A stretch of 64,000 bases of DNA from Anoplopoma fimbria (GCF_027596085.1 NC_072455.1:2068850-2132849), one strand, 5' to 3'; shown: positions 1 through 10,478, counted from the first letter of the stretch. Made by a program: numbers and translations. Notes: a model not told the origin generated them from the sequence alone.

Positions 1-905
1 AGTGTCCATCTGGTTGTATAGAAGTCTATGAGAAAATGACTCTACTTCTCTCTTGATTTATTCCCTCAGTAAACATTGTAAACATGAGTTTATGGTCTCA
101 ATCTCTAGTTTCAAGTCTTTAAGACCCTCCTCAAGGAGAAGAAGAGGGTTTTTAGATCAGGAAACAAGGAGGAGCTGAGGACTGTGCAGAGGGGGGCCAA
201 CCAACAGCCTGTGGGGGACCAACAGTGGGTGAACAGCCCTCCCTCCCATCCAGACCTCCCTACTGCTGCAACCCCCATCGCCTGCACCCCCTGTAGATTG
301 CTCCTCTTCCTCCACCCCCTTTTCCACAACACTTGGCTCCCCCCCCCCACTCCAACAACCTACAGCATGGACAACACCTCCCCCCCCATGCAGGACACCC
401 TGACAGCTCTGTGCAGCTCCTTCACCACCGGCTGCTTCACCCCCGGTGGTGAAGGAGAGGTACTGCAGGTCCTTCCTTCCTGCTGCTGTCAGTCTGCACA
501 ACCAGCTCTGCTCCCAGCAGACCACATGACACTAATATACTAATACACTGTGCAATTATAGCTATAATAGTTATTCTGTCTGTATATATAATATTTCAGT
601 TATTGTGGATTCTTTACTGTTTTTATTGCTTATTTATAATACTTGTTTTTGATCTTGGTTTTTTTACTATGTCTCTTGTTTGCACTATCCTCTATGCTGC
701 TGTAAATCCTGTAAATTTCCCCGCTGCAGGACTAATAAAGGATTATCTTATTTTATCTTATCTTCTTCAATACAGCATGATGTTCATTTAGTAAATGATG
801 CTCCATTTAGAGTCAAACAGACCATAAAGCAGGGGATGCTTTAGGGCGGGGCTGCTGTGATTGACGGGTCTCGAGACTATACGGCGTCTCTACGTCACTC
901 CTCCA
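1..905 (+). repeat. Dispersed repeat copy, split by a LINE insertion
   Basis: Bases 1-119 and about 766-905 are the two halves of one dispersed repeat. It recurs uninterrupted at about 37,855-38,055 (+) and 33,725-33,985 (-), and in part at 2,030-2,180 (+) and 32,285-32,500 (-). Landmarks are the words AAATGATGCTCCATTTAGAG and GGGATGCTTTAGGGCGGGGC. I see no coding capacity and no clear terminal inverted repeat, so it is either a miniature transposon or an untranslated part of a larger element. The break occurs at TTTCAAGTCTT / CTTCAATAC, a site that is intact in the 37.9 kb copy. Confidence 0.75.
120..768 (+). mobile_element. 5'-truncated non-LTR retrotransposon (LINE) 3' end
   Basis: The end of a LINE reading frame is recognisable near 440-525 on the plus strand, in a frame shifted from the longest ORF (a stretch of the type RYxRSFLPAAVxLxNxxCSQ, common at fish LINE C-termini). 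An AT-rich 3' UTR follows, with an AATAAAGG-like word near 730 and a short TTATC/TTATT tail to about 766. It lies inside the dispersed repeat that fills the rest of 1-905. It is truncated at the 5' end and has no intact protein. The exact 5' boundary is uncertain, because pieces of the same sequence also occur at 2,245-2,410. Confidence 0.65.
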
Positions 906-1233
906 CAGTCCAAAAAATATCACGTCATGTTCATTGTTTGCCAAAAAAACCAAGATGGCTACGGTCAGAACGCCGAACTTGAGGCTTCAAAACATCAGTC
1001 CACAAACGACGATTTGGCCATTGCCATCTTGTTTTTTGCACTGTTGGTCGTTGACAATAAGCTACTTAAAGACTCAACCTTGATGGAAGCCTTGATGGAA
1101 ATAGCTGTTAGTTTGCAGCCTCTCCAAGATTCAAGCTTCCTTTCTAGCACTGCTAAAGTAAGATATGAGTGTTCCTCCATATGAGTGTACTTCCTTTTCA
1201 GAAAGTTTGAATTTGTCCCTCCTTGTTTTCCAG

Positions 1234-2757
1234 ATAGACCTCAGGTGATTGGTTCAAGCCAGCCAATCATGGCTGTTCTGGGCGAGGACGTCATCCTGCC
1301 GTGCCACCTGGAGCCTAAATTCAACGTGGAGGGTTTTACGGTGGAGTGGTCGAATCCCGACCTCAAGCCCGACCCCGCCGATCAGCTGAGCCGGGTCGAG
1401 TACATCCACCTTTACAGGGACCGGCGTGAAGACCAGAGCATGAAGATCCGGTCGTACGTCATGAGGACGGCGCTGTTCACTGACGACCTGAAAGACGGGA
1501 ACATTTCACTCAAGATCTTGAACGTGACGCTCTCAGACCAAGGAAGATACAGATGTTTCATCCCAAAGTTAAAGAGCCAAGTGAAGGAGTCAATCGTTCA
1601 GCTTGTTGTTGGTGAGTTGGGTTGTTTCTAAGGCGTGGCTGTGGACTCTTGTTTAATCTATTGTTTGTCTACACAGAGTAGAGACTCTTTGTATGCTTTT
1701 GCTGCCCTAAGCTCAAAATGAACATCTTCAAAACTTGAATTATTGTTTTATCAACAGTTTTTGCCTCCTCTAATTGTCACTTTTAATGTTGTCTTTTTTC
1801 AGCACCACGCTCTGATGAAACCTCTACGACAGAGACGCAGCTGGATCCAAGAAATCTCCCAAATCCAGATGATCCAGATGATGAGACGGATGTTGAAGGT
1901 GAGAAAACGGTCTTTGATGAGGAGAGAATGAGGAATTTTCAGCATGATTAGTGTCTTTATGGTACCCAACCTATGGGTTTTGGAAATGAAAGCAATTCCG
2001 AAGTGTCTTAAACCTGCATTCTCTCTACTGTCCATCTGGTTGTATAGAAGTCTATGAGAAAATGACTCTACTTCTCTCTTGATTTATTCCCTCAGTAAAC
2101 ATTGTAAACATGAGTTTATGGTCTCAATCTCTAGTTTCAAGTCTTTAAGACCCTCCTCAAGGAGAAGAATGATGTTTTTAGATAAATGATGCTCCATGAG
2201 GAATTTTCAGCATGATTAGAGTCAGACAGAAGGGGACCAAATGACTCTAGGGGATGAGTTTATGGTCTCAATCTCTAGTTTCAAGTCTTTAAGACCCTCC
2301 TCAAGGAGAAGAAGAGGGTTTTTAGATCAGGAAACAAGGAGGAGCTGGGACTGTGCAGCCCCATCAGCCCTCCCTACTGCTGCAACCCCCATCGCCTGCA
2401 CCCCCTGTTCTCTGGTTGCTAGAAAACAAGATGGCCTACACTGCACAAACTGTGGAACTCAAGGCTTCAAAGCGTGAATTACCATCTAGACCGAACCAGC
2501 TATTAGTGCATTTGATAGGACTCTGATTGGTGCTTCTATATTTGTCACCCACTAACCAGCCATCTGCTTTTCTTTTACTTCAGTTGGTCGACACCATTTC
2601 AGCGTTCTGATACCGATGTCCGTCTGCGTCTTACTGATCCTGGCTGCTGGAGTCGGTGCATTGTTACATAAACGGAATCATCAAAACCTAAATGTAAGAA
2701 ACAAAACGCTTTGTTGCTACTTGTTGGGTAAATCCTGACAAACTCAAGTTTCTATTA

Positions 2758-2795
<38 letters not shown>

Positions 2796-2835
2796 CATCT
2801 TTTGTTATCTGACCCCACAGCATCAAGAGGTATGA
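1234..2835 (+). CDS. Gene 1: single V-set Ig membrane protein (MOG/butyrophilin-like), 5' part missing
   Basis: Four exons are visible: V domain 1,234-1,611, stalk 1,803-1,898, transmembrane 2,584-2,693 and last 2,821-2,835 (HQEV-stop). Junctions are GT-AG with matching phases. The V domain has the canonical core: B-strand VILPC, C-strand VEW, and F-strand DQGRYRC about 100 residues after the first cysteine. The stalk is acidic (DDPDDETD). The membrane segment is about 20 residues (LIPMSVCVLLILAAGVGALL), followed by a tiny basic tail without signalling motifs. No signal-peptide exon is seen upstream; the near-identical gene 6 (31,852-35,137) has one, so here it is either before base 1 or lost. 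Family resemblance is to B7/butyrophilin/MOG-type V domains; ligand unknown. The final exon could instead splice on at GAG/GTATGA, so the C-terminus is tentative. Confidence 0.8.
2030..2440 (+). repeat. Scrambled dispersed-repeat copy with LINE pieces
   Basis: Bases 2,030-2,145 repeat the start of the dispersed repeat also seen at base 1. After that the sequence jumps between short pieces: the 120-160 LINE junction (at 2,146-2,175 and again at 2,290-2,345), a piece of the gene 1 intron near 1,930 (GAGGAATTTTCAGCATGATTAG), and LINE text from 260-295 (at 2,370-2,408). The matching place in the other arm (about 32,285-32,500) holds a clean copy, so the patchwork is specific to the left arm. It lies between the stalk and transmembrane exons of gene 1 and is not coding. 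Confidence 0.7.
2755..2795. repeat. (TTA)n microsatellite
   Basis: An array of TTA repeats just before the last exon of gene 1. The corresponding place in gene 6 (31,893-31,918) has a much shorter array, so the two copies differ in length. Confidence 0.95.
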
Positions 2836-4414
2836 CTTAGCTCCAACCGAACCACTTCAAGTCTAGACGCTTTGCTCAAAGGCACGTTGTTGGTCCCCAA
2901 CTGGACCGACTGGGATCTGCATGAATGAGGTCTTCATGATTGGATCCAGATCGCCGTCGGACAGAATGTAGGTCTGATCTCCAGATGAGCCTGTAACGAC
3001 GCTGCTGACTCTATGACTTTGTATCACACGCTGGAGGATTCTGCTCTTCATGTTTTGGGGGAAAAAAAGGCTAATTTGAAAAGCGACACCTGCTGGATGA
3101 TTATTTGCTGCACACGTTTGATTGGGACTCAAAAGAAGTCCAGCCTGGAGAAGAAACTGTACGACACTCGATCAACATCAGGAACGCTTTTCATCTGCAT
3201 GAGACATTTTCTGTCACGAGGAAGAAGCCAAACGTTATGGAAGCATTACTTATTTTTTATCTCCGTAGTTTTATGGCTCCATAGTCAAAAAGAAGACGAC
3301 TGTTTTTGTTTTGCAAACTTCTCTTCCTCTTAAAAACATGCTGCACGCTTTAATTATTATTAATTATTTACACGCACTAACCAGCCAGGTGTAACATTAT
3401 CTTCATAATAACTGATCTGCTAACAGAGGTGATATTCACCTGGTTGATGGCTATAACATTGAACTGAATGAGTAATAACGTCAGCTCAGCATAATAAGAT
3501 GTCATCTTTTATACTGTATTATTACTACTGACTTTGAAACACAGTGGTTGATTTCTCCATGTATGCAGACATAAATAAGAATAATGCGTCCAGTAACTTT
3601 TTATATACATTAACATTCTTTTTAAACTGCAATTTCTTTACTTTGCTAACTGAGACATTTGACACGGTGTTAACTGATTCACTGATCAGCTGCTGCAGCC
3701 CAGTTTAGCTGCTGCACAGGATGAAGAACCATATTGAGCTATGTTTTTTTTTGTTTTTTTTAGTGTTCATGTTATTTAAAGGCCCAACATTCGAAACATG
3801 TAAGGGAGAGGATTGATTTCCCGACCTGTCCAGACGGGTTATAGTGTTATAAAGGTGATATTCTGTAGATCATCTATGTTAACATGAGTGATTTGAGGTC
3901 ACTTCCTGGAGGAATGTTTTGTGTTTGATGGATGCTCTGATGTAGAAAAAGTATCCTCGAGGTATTTAGAATGTTTGCACTGACTCAAATGTTACAACAA
4001 TGTTAACTACAGTGGTAGCACAAATAAAACCACATTTACAAACATCTACTGTGTCTTCATTTCTATGTAGCTGCTGTCTCTTTGCATGGAGGTGGAGCTC
4101 AACGTCAACCCAAACTGCTCCTGTCTCTCAGACCTTGAGAAGATTCCTCGAGTCACGTTAGCAATATCAAAGATAAAATCCTGCTTCAATGTCCTCTTAC
4201 CAAAGGATTATAAAATGGTTTATATAACACCTTATATATCCCTCTTCTTTTTAAACTAATGTTTTTCTTTATTATCTCAGCCAATAAGCGTCTGTCTGTC
4301 TGTCTGTCTGTCTACGGCAAATCTTGCTTCCGAAAAGAGAGGGAAAGTGAGGAGCAGACAAACTGAGTCGCTGAGTCATGAGTAATGTTTTAACACGAGG
4401 AAGCAGGAGGAAAC
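2836..4414 (+). other. Gene 1 3' UTR and flank
   Basis: No further coding exon is supported. An AATAAA signal at 4,023-4,028, conserved in the inverted copy near 30,435-30,440, is a plausible polyadenylation site, giving a long 3' UTR of about 1.2 kb. A CTGT array lies at about 4,292-4,313. The short stretch 4,331-4,414 is unique: it lies exactly where the mirrored half of the locus is interrupted by about 12.7 kb. Confidence 0.55.
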
Positions 4415-6280
4415 CAAACGTCTGCTGCAGGAGGAGCTGCATCATCATGTTGTTCCTCTTGAAAGTGAAAGTAAAGTTGAAGCAGCATCAGGTTGTAGTT
4501 TTTGGTAAAACCAGCATTTTACTGCTGTTATGAAACAATCATCAGTTCTCTTCCAAACTTAAAGCGTTAACAGTAATGTTCCATTTCACAACAACATGAC
4601 TGGTGATAGAGATGAATTATTAAAGAGCTTCCTCTCTGGTAGTTCAGATCAAATCAACTCTCATAGTCACACATGAACACAGTGACGTTAAGAGTTTGTT
4701 ATATTTAATATAGAACCATAGTTTACCCTCACTGTGTTTGATCCTGTCTGTTACAGCTGTTATTCACCGTCTTTCATTGATTGTCTTTGTTGTTCTGACT
4801 CATTGTGTCCAAAACAACTTTTAAACGACTTACAGCACAAATGATATCTTCATCTTTCATTATTTTAATCAGTCATGATGTTTATTAGTGGGATTCATGT
4901 GGATGTGAATGATATAAAGAATCATATTATTTCACTTTATTTGTGCTTGAACATGCAGTGAACAGTAAATAAAGGAACGGTCAATAAGCAAGTTCTTGTA
5001 AAAAAATGTTTTTTTTATTATATATTTAAAAAAGGAAGCAGCAGGAAGAAATATATCATATGTTGTCAAACCCCTTCTCCATAACTCACATAATGAACTC
5101 AATATTTGTTGTATAAAAACAATTATTAATAAAAAGATATTCAACTCAAGCAACTTGCAGAGAAAAACACGCCACTAAAACATTTAGTTGATGAAGAAAT
5201 ATTAATGGTTATGTTGCACATTCAGACTTTCCTAACAGATTAAACAATTAAAATATGACTTCCAATATTATCCTTTAAACTATTCAGCAGAATTAACTTC
5301 TTCCTCACGCAGAAATTGACGGAAACTATGACAAACTCCCAGCAGATCTATTACTACTAACACTCCTATTACACAGTAGACAGCCATCCATCCCCAACTC
5401 TCTGGTTCTGATGGACTTCCTGTCGGTGAAGCATCTCTTCCTCCTCTTGTTGTGTTTGGTGTCTCAGGTTTGGGCCGATCGCTCGCTGCTGTAAAGAGAA
5501 CAAACAAGTCTGTGTCATTAATGTGAAGAGAAAACATCTCACTGACAAATAAAACTAAATGTCCACATCAGATTAAACTGAGGAAGTCCACAATAATGTT
5601 CCTCTCAGGTTCTTTTTTATCCAGGAACCAACTCACCTGTGACATTGAGGTGACATTCCCTAGAACCAACACCAACACCTGTTTTCACATCACAAAGGTA
5701 AAGACCCGAGTCATCAGTCCTGAGTCTGGACATGTGGAGTCTGAGTCGTCCTTCTCTGAGGACGTCTTTGTCAAACTGGACTCGTCCTGAAAACCGTTCA
5801 TCCTGAGACTCTGGAACCTCGACACCTTGATGAAGATGAAACAGGGCGAAGGGTCTGAGATCAGTTAACATCTTACAGAGGATAATAAGGGAGTTGGTGG
5901 AACCGTCTGTTCTGGGTGAGAACGTCCATTCCAGTGTGATGTTGTGGTTCTCCTCTGCCTGATAGGAGCTCTGTGTCACATTCACTACAAATGATCCTGT
6001 TGAGGAGACAGAGAGGGAAAGTGAGGAGCAGAGAACATGTCCAACAATTTAAAAAAAGTAATTAGTTGTTGGTTGTTGGTAGTTAATTTGTATTAACTAT
6101 GACTCATTGGCCGTTTTAAGGCGGTTTCATACGGAGGCTTGTGTTTAGTGTGTGTGGATCACAAAGTGAAGCTGTGAACTAACCAGAGACACAGGAGGTC
6201 AGTGTGATGAGCAGCAGGATGCTGCAGATCATCTTCTCCCTGAGAGAGGAGACAGAGGAGAAGAGTCATCAACGCATCAC
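4415..6280. repeat. Left arm of the second inverted duplication (gene 2 side)
   Basis: From about 4,415 (TCTGCTGCAGGAGGAG) through gene 2 and its 5' junction, this matches the reverse complement of gene 3 and its 3' flank up to about 17,402. The non-coding part 4,440-5,290 corresponds to 16,610-17,385. It includes a conserved word around the CTTTAATAATTCATCTCTATC region and the hydrophobic-exon flank. Divergence is clearly higher than between genes 1 and 6. Confidence 0.85.
5280..6232 (-). CDS. Gene 2: single-V membrane protein with W/C-swapped Ig core
   Basis: Three coding exons: signal peptide 6,232-6,184 (MICSILLLITLTSCVS), V domain 5,996-5,637, and stalk-membrane-tail 5,488-5,280. Phases fit at both junctions, giving about 206 residues. 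The ATG sits seven bases after a splice acceptor (TCTCAG/GGAGAAG), so an upstream non-coding exon is expected. The V domain keeps the F-strand motif TDDSGLYLCDV and the GRVQFDKDVLREGRLRL D/E region. However, strand B reads NITLEW where cysteine is expected, and strand C has IILC where tryptophan is expected. A third cysteine (RECHLNV) lies in strand G. The membrane segment (VYCVIGVLVVIDLLGVC) contains an aspartate, and the tail is short and acidic (LREEEVNSAE). The family is multi-copy here (genes 2, 3, 4 and the 10.3 kb fragment); B7/butyrophilin-like is the nearest description. Function unknown. Confidence 0.8.
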
Positions 6281-6427
6281 ATCACAGTTCAAGAGACGCC
6301 ACCTACAGTCTGTCTTTAGTCACTACAACACTTCTTCTTCTGTGCTTCTGGTGACCACATGACTGACCAGAGGACCGACACCAAGCCAGGAACCAGTGCT
6401 GAACTTCTGCCACCAGATGGAGCCACT

Positions 6428-6710
6428 TCAGTAGATTAGAATGATTAAAGTGAAGGAGAATGAGTATGGCAATAAGCTAAGGAGGGTCCTCCAGACGTCC
6501 TTCTCCCCAGCAACACTTTCCAGCTCCTCCTGGGGAACCCCGAGGCGTTCCCAGGCCAGACGAGATATATAATCCCTCCAGCGTGTTCTGGGTCGACCCC
6601 GGGGCCTCTTACCATTTGGACGTGCCCGGAAAACCTCTAAAGGGAGGCGTCCAGGGGGCATCCTGCTCAGATGGCCTCCCCAAACTCCTCCCACACCCGG
6701 GTTTTTGATT
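6428..6710 (-). mobile_element. LINE C-terminal fragment
   Basis: The minus strand reads the end of a non-LTR retrotransposon ORF: GRPRTRWRDYISRLAWERLG preceded by RMPPGRLPLEVFRARPNGKR and followed by VPQEELESVAGEKDVW...LLSLLP. This is the conserved tail of fish LINE reverse-transcriptase proteins. It is truncated at the 5' end and inactive. It lies upstream of gene 2 and has no counterpart at the equivalent place next to gene 3. Confidence 0.75.
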
Positions 6711-7990
6711 TGGCAACTGCCGCAGCTGCAGCCCTATTGGCCAACCGGTACCTGTCTGTTGGACTGGTTTAAGATGAAGTAAATTAGGAAGCTGCATTCA
6801 GGTCCGTGAATCATCATGTAGTTATGGTTTAACCTCCATATTATTTAGATATCATTCTCATGTATACATTTGTCTCTGTCTCTCTCAAACTTTAATACTT
6901 TTAAAACATGAACCAGCAGCCGAGTCCAAATGAACCAGAAACACAAGACATGGATTTAACTATTGGTCTGAAAGATACATTTAGAGTTTTATGAACATTA
7001 CTTATTGATAGTTTTCACGAAGAAACACGAAACTTTGTGTAACAAGTGGGATTCTTTAAAATACCAGCTCTGATCAGATGATCATCACTGCTGTCTTGTT
7101 TTTGTGGTTGTGGTTAAAGACGTGTTGGAAAGTGATTTCTGCTCTTAGTTTCACTTGAAGAATGTCTGTTATAAAAACCACATAAAAACCACAAGTACAA
7201 CCCGTCACGATCACATTTCAACAAGAAAACATTTCTGTTAACGTTTGGTCAACATACAGTTTAGTTCAATCCACTGAAGGAGGTTTTATTTCCTCTTTGT
7301 TTGAACAGCATTAGACTTTTTTCACATTCATTAACATTGGGTCGATCAGGCATTCATGCTGCATTCATGATCTTTCGGAATAATAAAAGAATGAGCCCCC
7401 GCCTGTGGAGAATTCACGTGAACGCTCCTTGATCAGTCAAACACAACTCGTCTTCTTTGTAACGTTTGTGTTGTTTTTACATTTTGAATCAAACTCACTG
7501 AAATCACAAGAAAAGACTTCCCAACTCTACAGCTGACTGACTGAGATCGAGAGCTGAGAGTTTCTGGCAGGAAGTCGTTTCTTCCAAAAATCCCCCAAGT
7601 TAAATAAAAAAATAGGTCAGGATGTTTCATGAGGTTTTAGTTTTCTTCAAGACAGACAAAAAAAAGGTCAAAAAGAGTTGACTTCTGTAATCCTGCACAC
7701 ACACTTATTGTGCTGTCCTGTTGTTTGCATTGTTACTTTGCAATTAAAACACACACACTGTATTTATAAGCTGTTCTTGAATACCTATGTTGAATACACT
7801 TCCTGTAATTTTCTTCTGATTTAAAAAAACACACACAAGTTTTTATAACTTTTTTAAAACATCTTTTTTTGAAAAAACATTCCCAAATGTTTGTGTGTCA
7901 CTTCCACCATTTAACCCTCTCCCTATAAATAAAGTATGAAGTGCTGGTCTGTGTTGAGGACTAAATGTTAAAAGTAGAGAAGAAGGAGCC
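6711..7990. other. Non-coding stretch upstream of gene 2
   Basis: No convincing coding exon on either strand. Bases 7,773-7,808 match, inverted, the repeat at 24,353-24,391 (TTGAATACCTATGTTGAATA), so a small dispersed repeat is present. The rest is A+T-rich with A and T runs. Confidence 0.6.
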
Positions 7991-7993
7991 TAC

Positions 7994-8110
7994 CTGTCAA
8001 TCATCCTGAGAACACTGAGTCTGTAGAGATCAATAGTTCACTGTGTCAATAAGTCCAGACAGAACGTCTTCACTCCACGAGGCTCTGAGTCTGTAGAGAG
8101 AAGAGGATGA
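7994..8110 (-). other. Candidate 5' non-coding exon of gene 2
   Basis: On the minus strand, ATCTCTACAGACTCAGTGTT leads to a donor at GATTGACAG/GTAGGC (exon end 7,994). The same block recurs on the plus strand at about 17,834-17,895 in the unit that precedes gene 4. Gene 2 needs an upstream exon because its ATG lies just after an acceptor. The 5' end of this exon is not determined. Confidence 0.4.
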
Positions 8111-8179
8111 AGAGGTGTAGTTACTGTGAGCCAGGTCCTCAGTGTGGTGAGGTCTGTGAATCACCTTTCATGCAGAAGA

Positions 8180-9146
8180 GACGGGACTTCCTCTGTGTGG
8201 TTTATGTTCTGTGTTTATAAAATGTTGAATATGTGGTTTACTTCTTGATATTTCAGTTCACCTCACTGATACATGAAGTGATTTTATTCAATGTATAAAC
8301 CTCTAGACTTTAAGATTTAAACATTTGTTTCAACAATATTTCCGTTCATGCTGAAAACGTTCTGCACATTTGAGATAAGAAGTTGTAATAATATGCTTTG
8401 TTTGCATTACAAAAAAAAAGGGATTTATGTTTTTGGTTTAAACTAAACAAAAAGCATAAACCAACCTTAACAATGTCAAGAAGGGATTGTAATTATCTGT
8501 AAACTCATATCTCATATTCATAGACGACTTTATTGCCTTATTTTGGCAGCAAAACATTTACTCACAGTAGATTTATGAGACCTCCAGCCTCTTCAAAAAC
8601 TAATTGACCTCCTTTGTAAAATCCACAGACATGTAAATATTATTTAATCAGTGAACTATATTTCTTTATTTTTTGAGTCTAACTTAAACTCCTGCTCAAC
8701 TTGAGGCAAAGACAAGAAAAGACTACAATAATACACAGAAAGACTACAAAGAGATGCCAAACAGCTGCAAAGACACACAAAGAGACTATTTTTTAGTTTC
8801 TGATCACCGGGCAGGTCGATGTTTTTCTTGACATATTATGGCTTTATTCTCTTAATGATTTAACTTTTTTTTCCTCTTAAATATAACGATTATTATCGGC
8901 TGCCCAGAGAACACAGACATGTGATTTATGTTTTTAATGTGCAGAAAGTTTTCAACATGAACAGAAATGTTGTTGAAACAAATATGTAAATATTAAAGTC
9001 TAGAGGTTTATACATGTAATAAAATCACTTCATGTATCAGTGAGGTGAACGCTGGGGGAGAACAGCCTGAAATATAAATCAATAATCCTCATATTCTCAA
9101 ATTTACAGACACAGAAGACAAATCAAACATAAAGAGGAAGTCCCGT
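8180..9146. repeat. Hairpin: 0.2 kb inverted arms around a 0.56 kb loop
   Basis: About 8,180-8,372 is the reverse complement of about 8,938-9,146. Shared words include CACTGATACATGAAGTGATT and AAACCTCTAGACTTTAA, read on opposite strands. Each arm carries a GGGACTTCC-type NF-kB-like word (8,183-8,191 on +; about 9,137-9,145 on -). The spacer 8,373-8,937 has no gene. This is the likely axis of the inverted gene duplication. Confidence 0.85.
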
Positions 9147-9790
9147 CCTCCATAACACTCGACTGTTACTAAACCAGCTCCTCTTCTCTCCACTGACTCA
9201 GTGACTCCTATACATGTGTATGTATGTATATATGTGTGTACATACATAATAGTACATGTGTAAGTCCCTCTCACCCTCTCCATGAGGAACTGTGGCAGCT
9301 GGGCACTCTTTCATCCATCGGCTGATTACTATAAACCAGGATATATCTTCTCTCCACTCATCTGTGCCCATTATATATATATATATATCAGTACTGTACA
9401 ATAACAGCGGAGACCACAGTCTGTCAACATGCTACCAGACCCCATGTATACTGTACATTTTTTTTTTTATTTATTTTATTTTATTTTATTTTATACATTA
9501 TTTTATTTTATTTATTTTTGTTTATATTATTATTATATGTGGATATACTGTACATTTCTATTTTTTTTTATTTTATTTTATTTTATAATATGTTGTATTT
9601 ATTATCTGTTTCTATGTAGTTGAGCTGCTGCAACACCTGAATTTCCCCATGGGGATCAATAAAGGAATATAATATAATAATAATAATAATAAGATCAAAG
9701 TTTGAAGAATTAATAACAAACAATTCTTTGCACATTATTTCACATCAATAAAAAAAAAAACAATTATTCCTCTTGAAAGTCGCAGGTTAA
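9147..9790. repeat. Microsatellite-rich stretch with a LINE-like tail
   Basis: Contains a TA array (9,370-9,390) and TTTTA-type arrays (9,455-9,590). The words CCCATGGGGATCAATAAAGG with a TAA array (9,640-9,695) resemble the tails of fish non-LTR retrotransposons. Long ORFs here are simple-sequence artefacts. No gene seen. Confidence 0.65.
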
Positions 9791-9807
9791 TCCACAAGTG
9801 TAAAACG

Positions 9808-9920
9808 AGGAGGTAGACGAGGAGGTAGATGAGGAGGTAGACGACGAGGTAGATGAGGAGGTAGATGAGGAGGTAGATGAGGTAGATGAGGAGGTAGAGA
9901 GGAGGTAGATGAGGAGGCGG
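9808..9920 (+). repeat. 12-bp minisatellite
   Basis: Degenerate tandem copies of GAGGAGGTAGAT and GAGGTAGACGAC variants, purine-rich on the plus strand. No open reading frame of note. Confidence 0.85.
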
Positions 9921-10071
9921 AGAGCTGGATGGAAACGTTTTGTTCTTATTTGCAGAAGTATCAGCTGCTGTGAGCTCTAAACGCTGGAAGTGCAGACGGG
10001 TTCACCCACAGAAACCCGCTTGTGCATCATGCACAGTGCAGTATGTTAATGAACTGGAGTAACCCTCTTAG

Positions 10072-10302
10072 GTGAAGCCATATCTCTGGACCAATCACAA
10101 TAGACCTGATGCTGAGCTGTATTTTAACGTGGACAGAAAACTACAAACTGTCTGGGTTTCCCCTCAGTTATCTCTCCAAGAAGTGGAAATCATTACACAT
10201 TATTTCTTTAAGTGGAGGCCTGTGCAGCTCTTTTTAGATTCACAAGCTGTTCCTGCAGAGTTTTACAAAGATTCAGCTAAAACTGAAAAAGACACTCGAT
10301 GA
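10072..10302 (+). other. 76-residue ORF of unknown origin
   Basis: An open frame of normal, non-repetitive composition (contains ELYFNVDRKLQTVWVSPQLS and EIITHYFFKWRPVQLFLDSQ) ends 20 bases before a fragment of the gene 2/3 V exon, in a different frame. It has no Ig landmarks and is not found elsewhere in the window. It could be a captured exon piece from another gene or chance. I do not recognise it. Confidence 0.25.
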
Positions 10303-10320
10303 GGTTCCAAGATTTCAGCA

Positions 10321-10478
10321 GTTTTCAGGACGAGTCCAGTTTGACAAAGACGTCCTCAGAGAAGGACGACTCAGACTCCACATGTCCAGACTCAGGACTG
10401 ATGACTCGGGTCTTTACCTTTGTGATGTGGAAACAGGTGTTGGTGTTGGTTCTAGGGAATGTCACCTCAATGTCACAG
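10321..10478 (+). pseudogene. V-exon fragment of the gene 2/3 family
   Basis: The 3' half of a V exon: FSGRVQFDKDVLREGRLRLH through the F-strand SGLYLCDVETG and G-strand SRECHLNVT, with an intact donor (ACAG/GTGAG). Strands A-C are missing, replaced by unrelated sequence ending at 10,320. Homology to the gene 3 intron continues to about 10,625 and then stops, so there is no membrane exon. It is an isolated non-functional remnant. Confidence 0.8.

Larger units (their letters stand above)
1040..4330. repeat. Left arm of 3.3 kb inverted duplication
   Basis: This stretch reappears in reverse complement at about 30,110-33,470 with high identity through exons, introns and 3' flank. The match starts near the sequence GTCGTTGACAATAAGC (left about 1,047; right about 33,460) and ends at the CTGT/GACA tetranucleotide array next to ACGGCAAATCTTGC (left about 4,330; right about 30,109). 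Within the arm the main differences are a longer TTA array, a scrambled dispersed-repeat copy at 2,030-2,440 and a shorter CTGT array. Confidence 0.9.

Noticed and set aside
1185..1233. ORF extension upstream of the gene 1 V exon as a leader peptide
   Set aside because: It has no ATG and runs through the polypyrimidine-AG acceptor that is conserved in gene 6.
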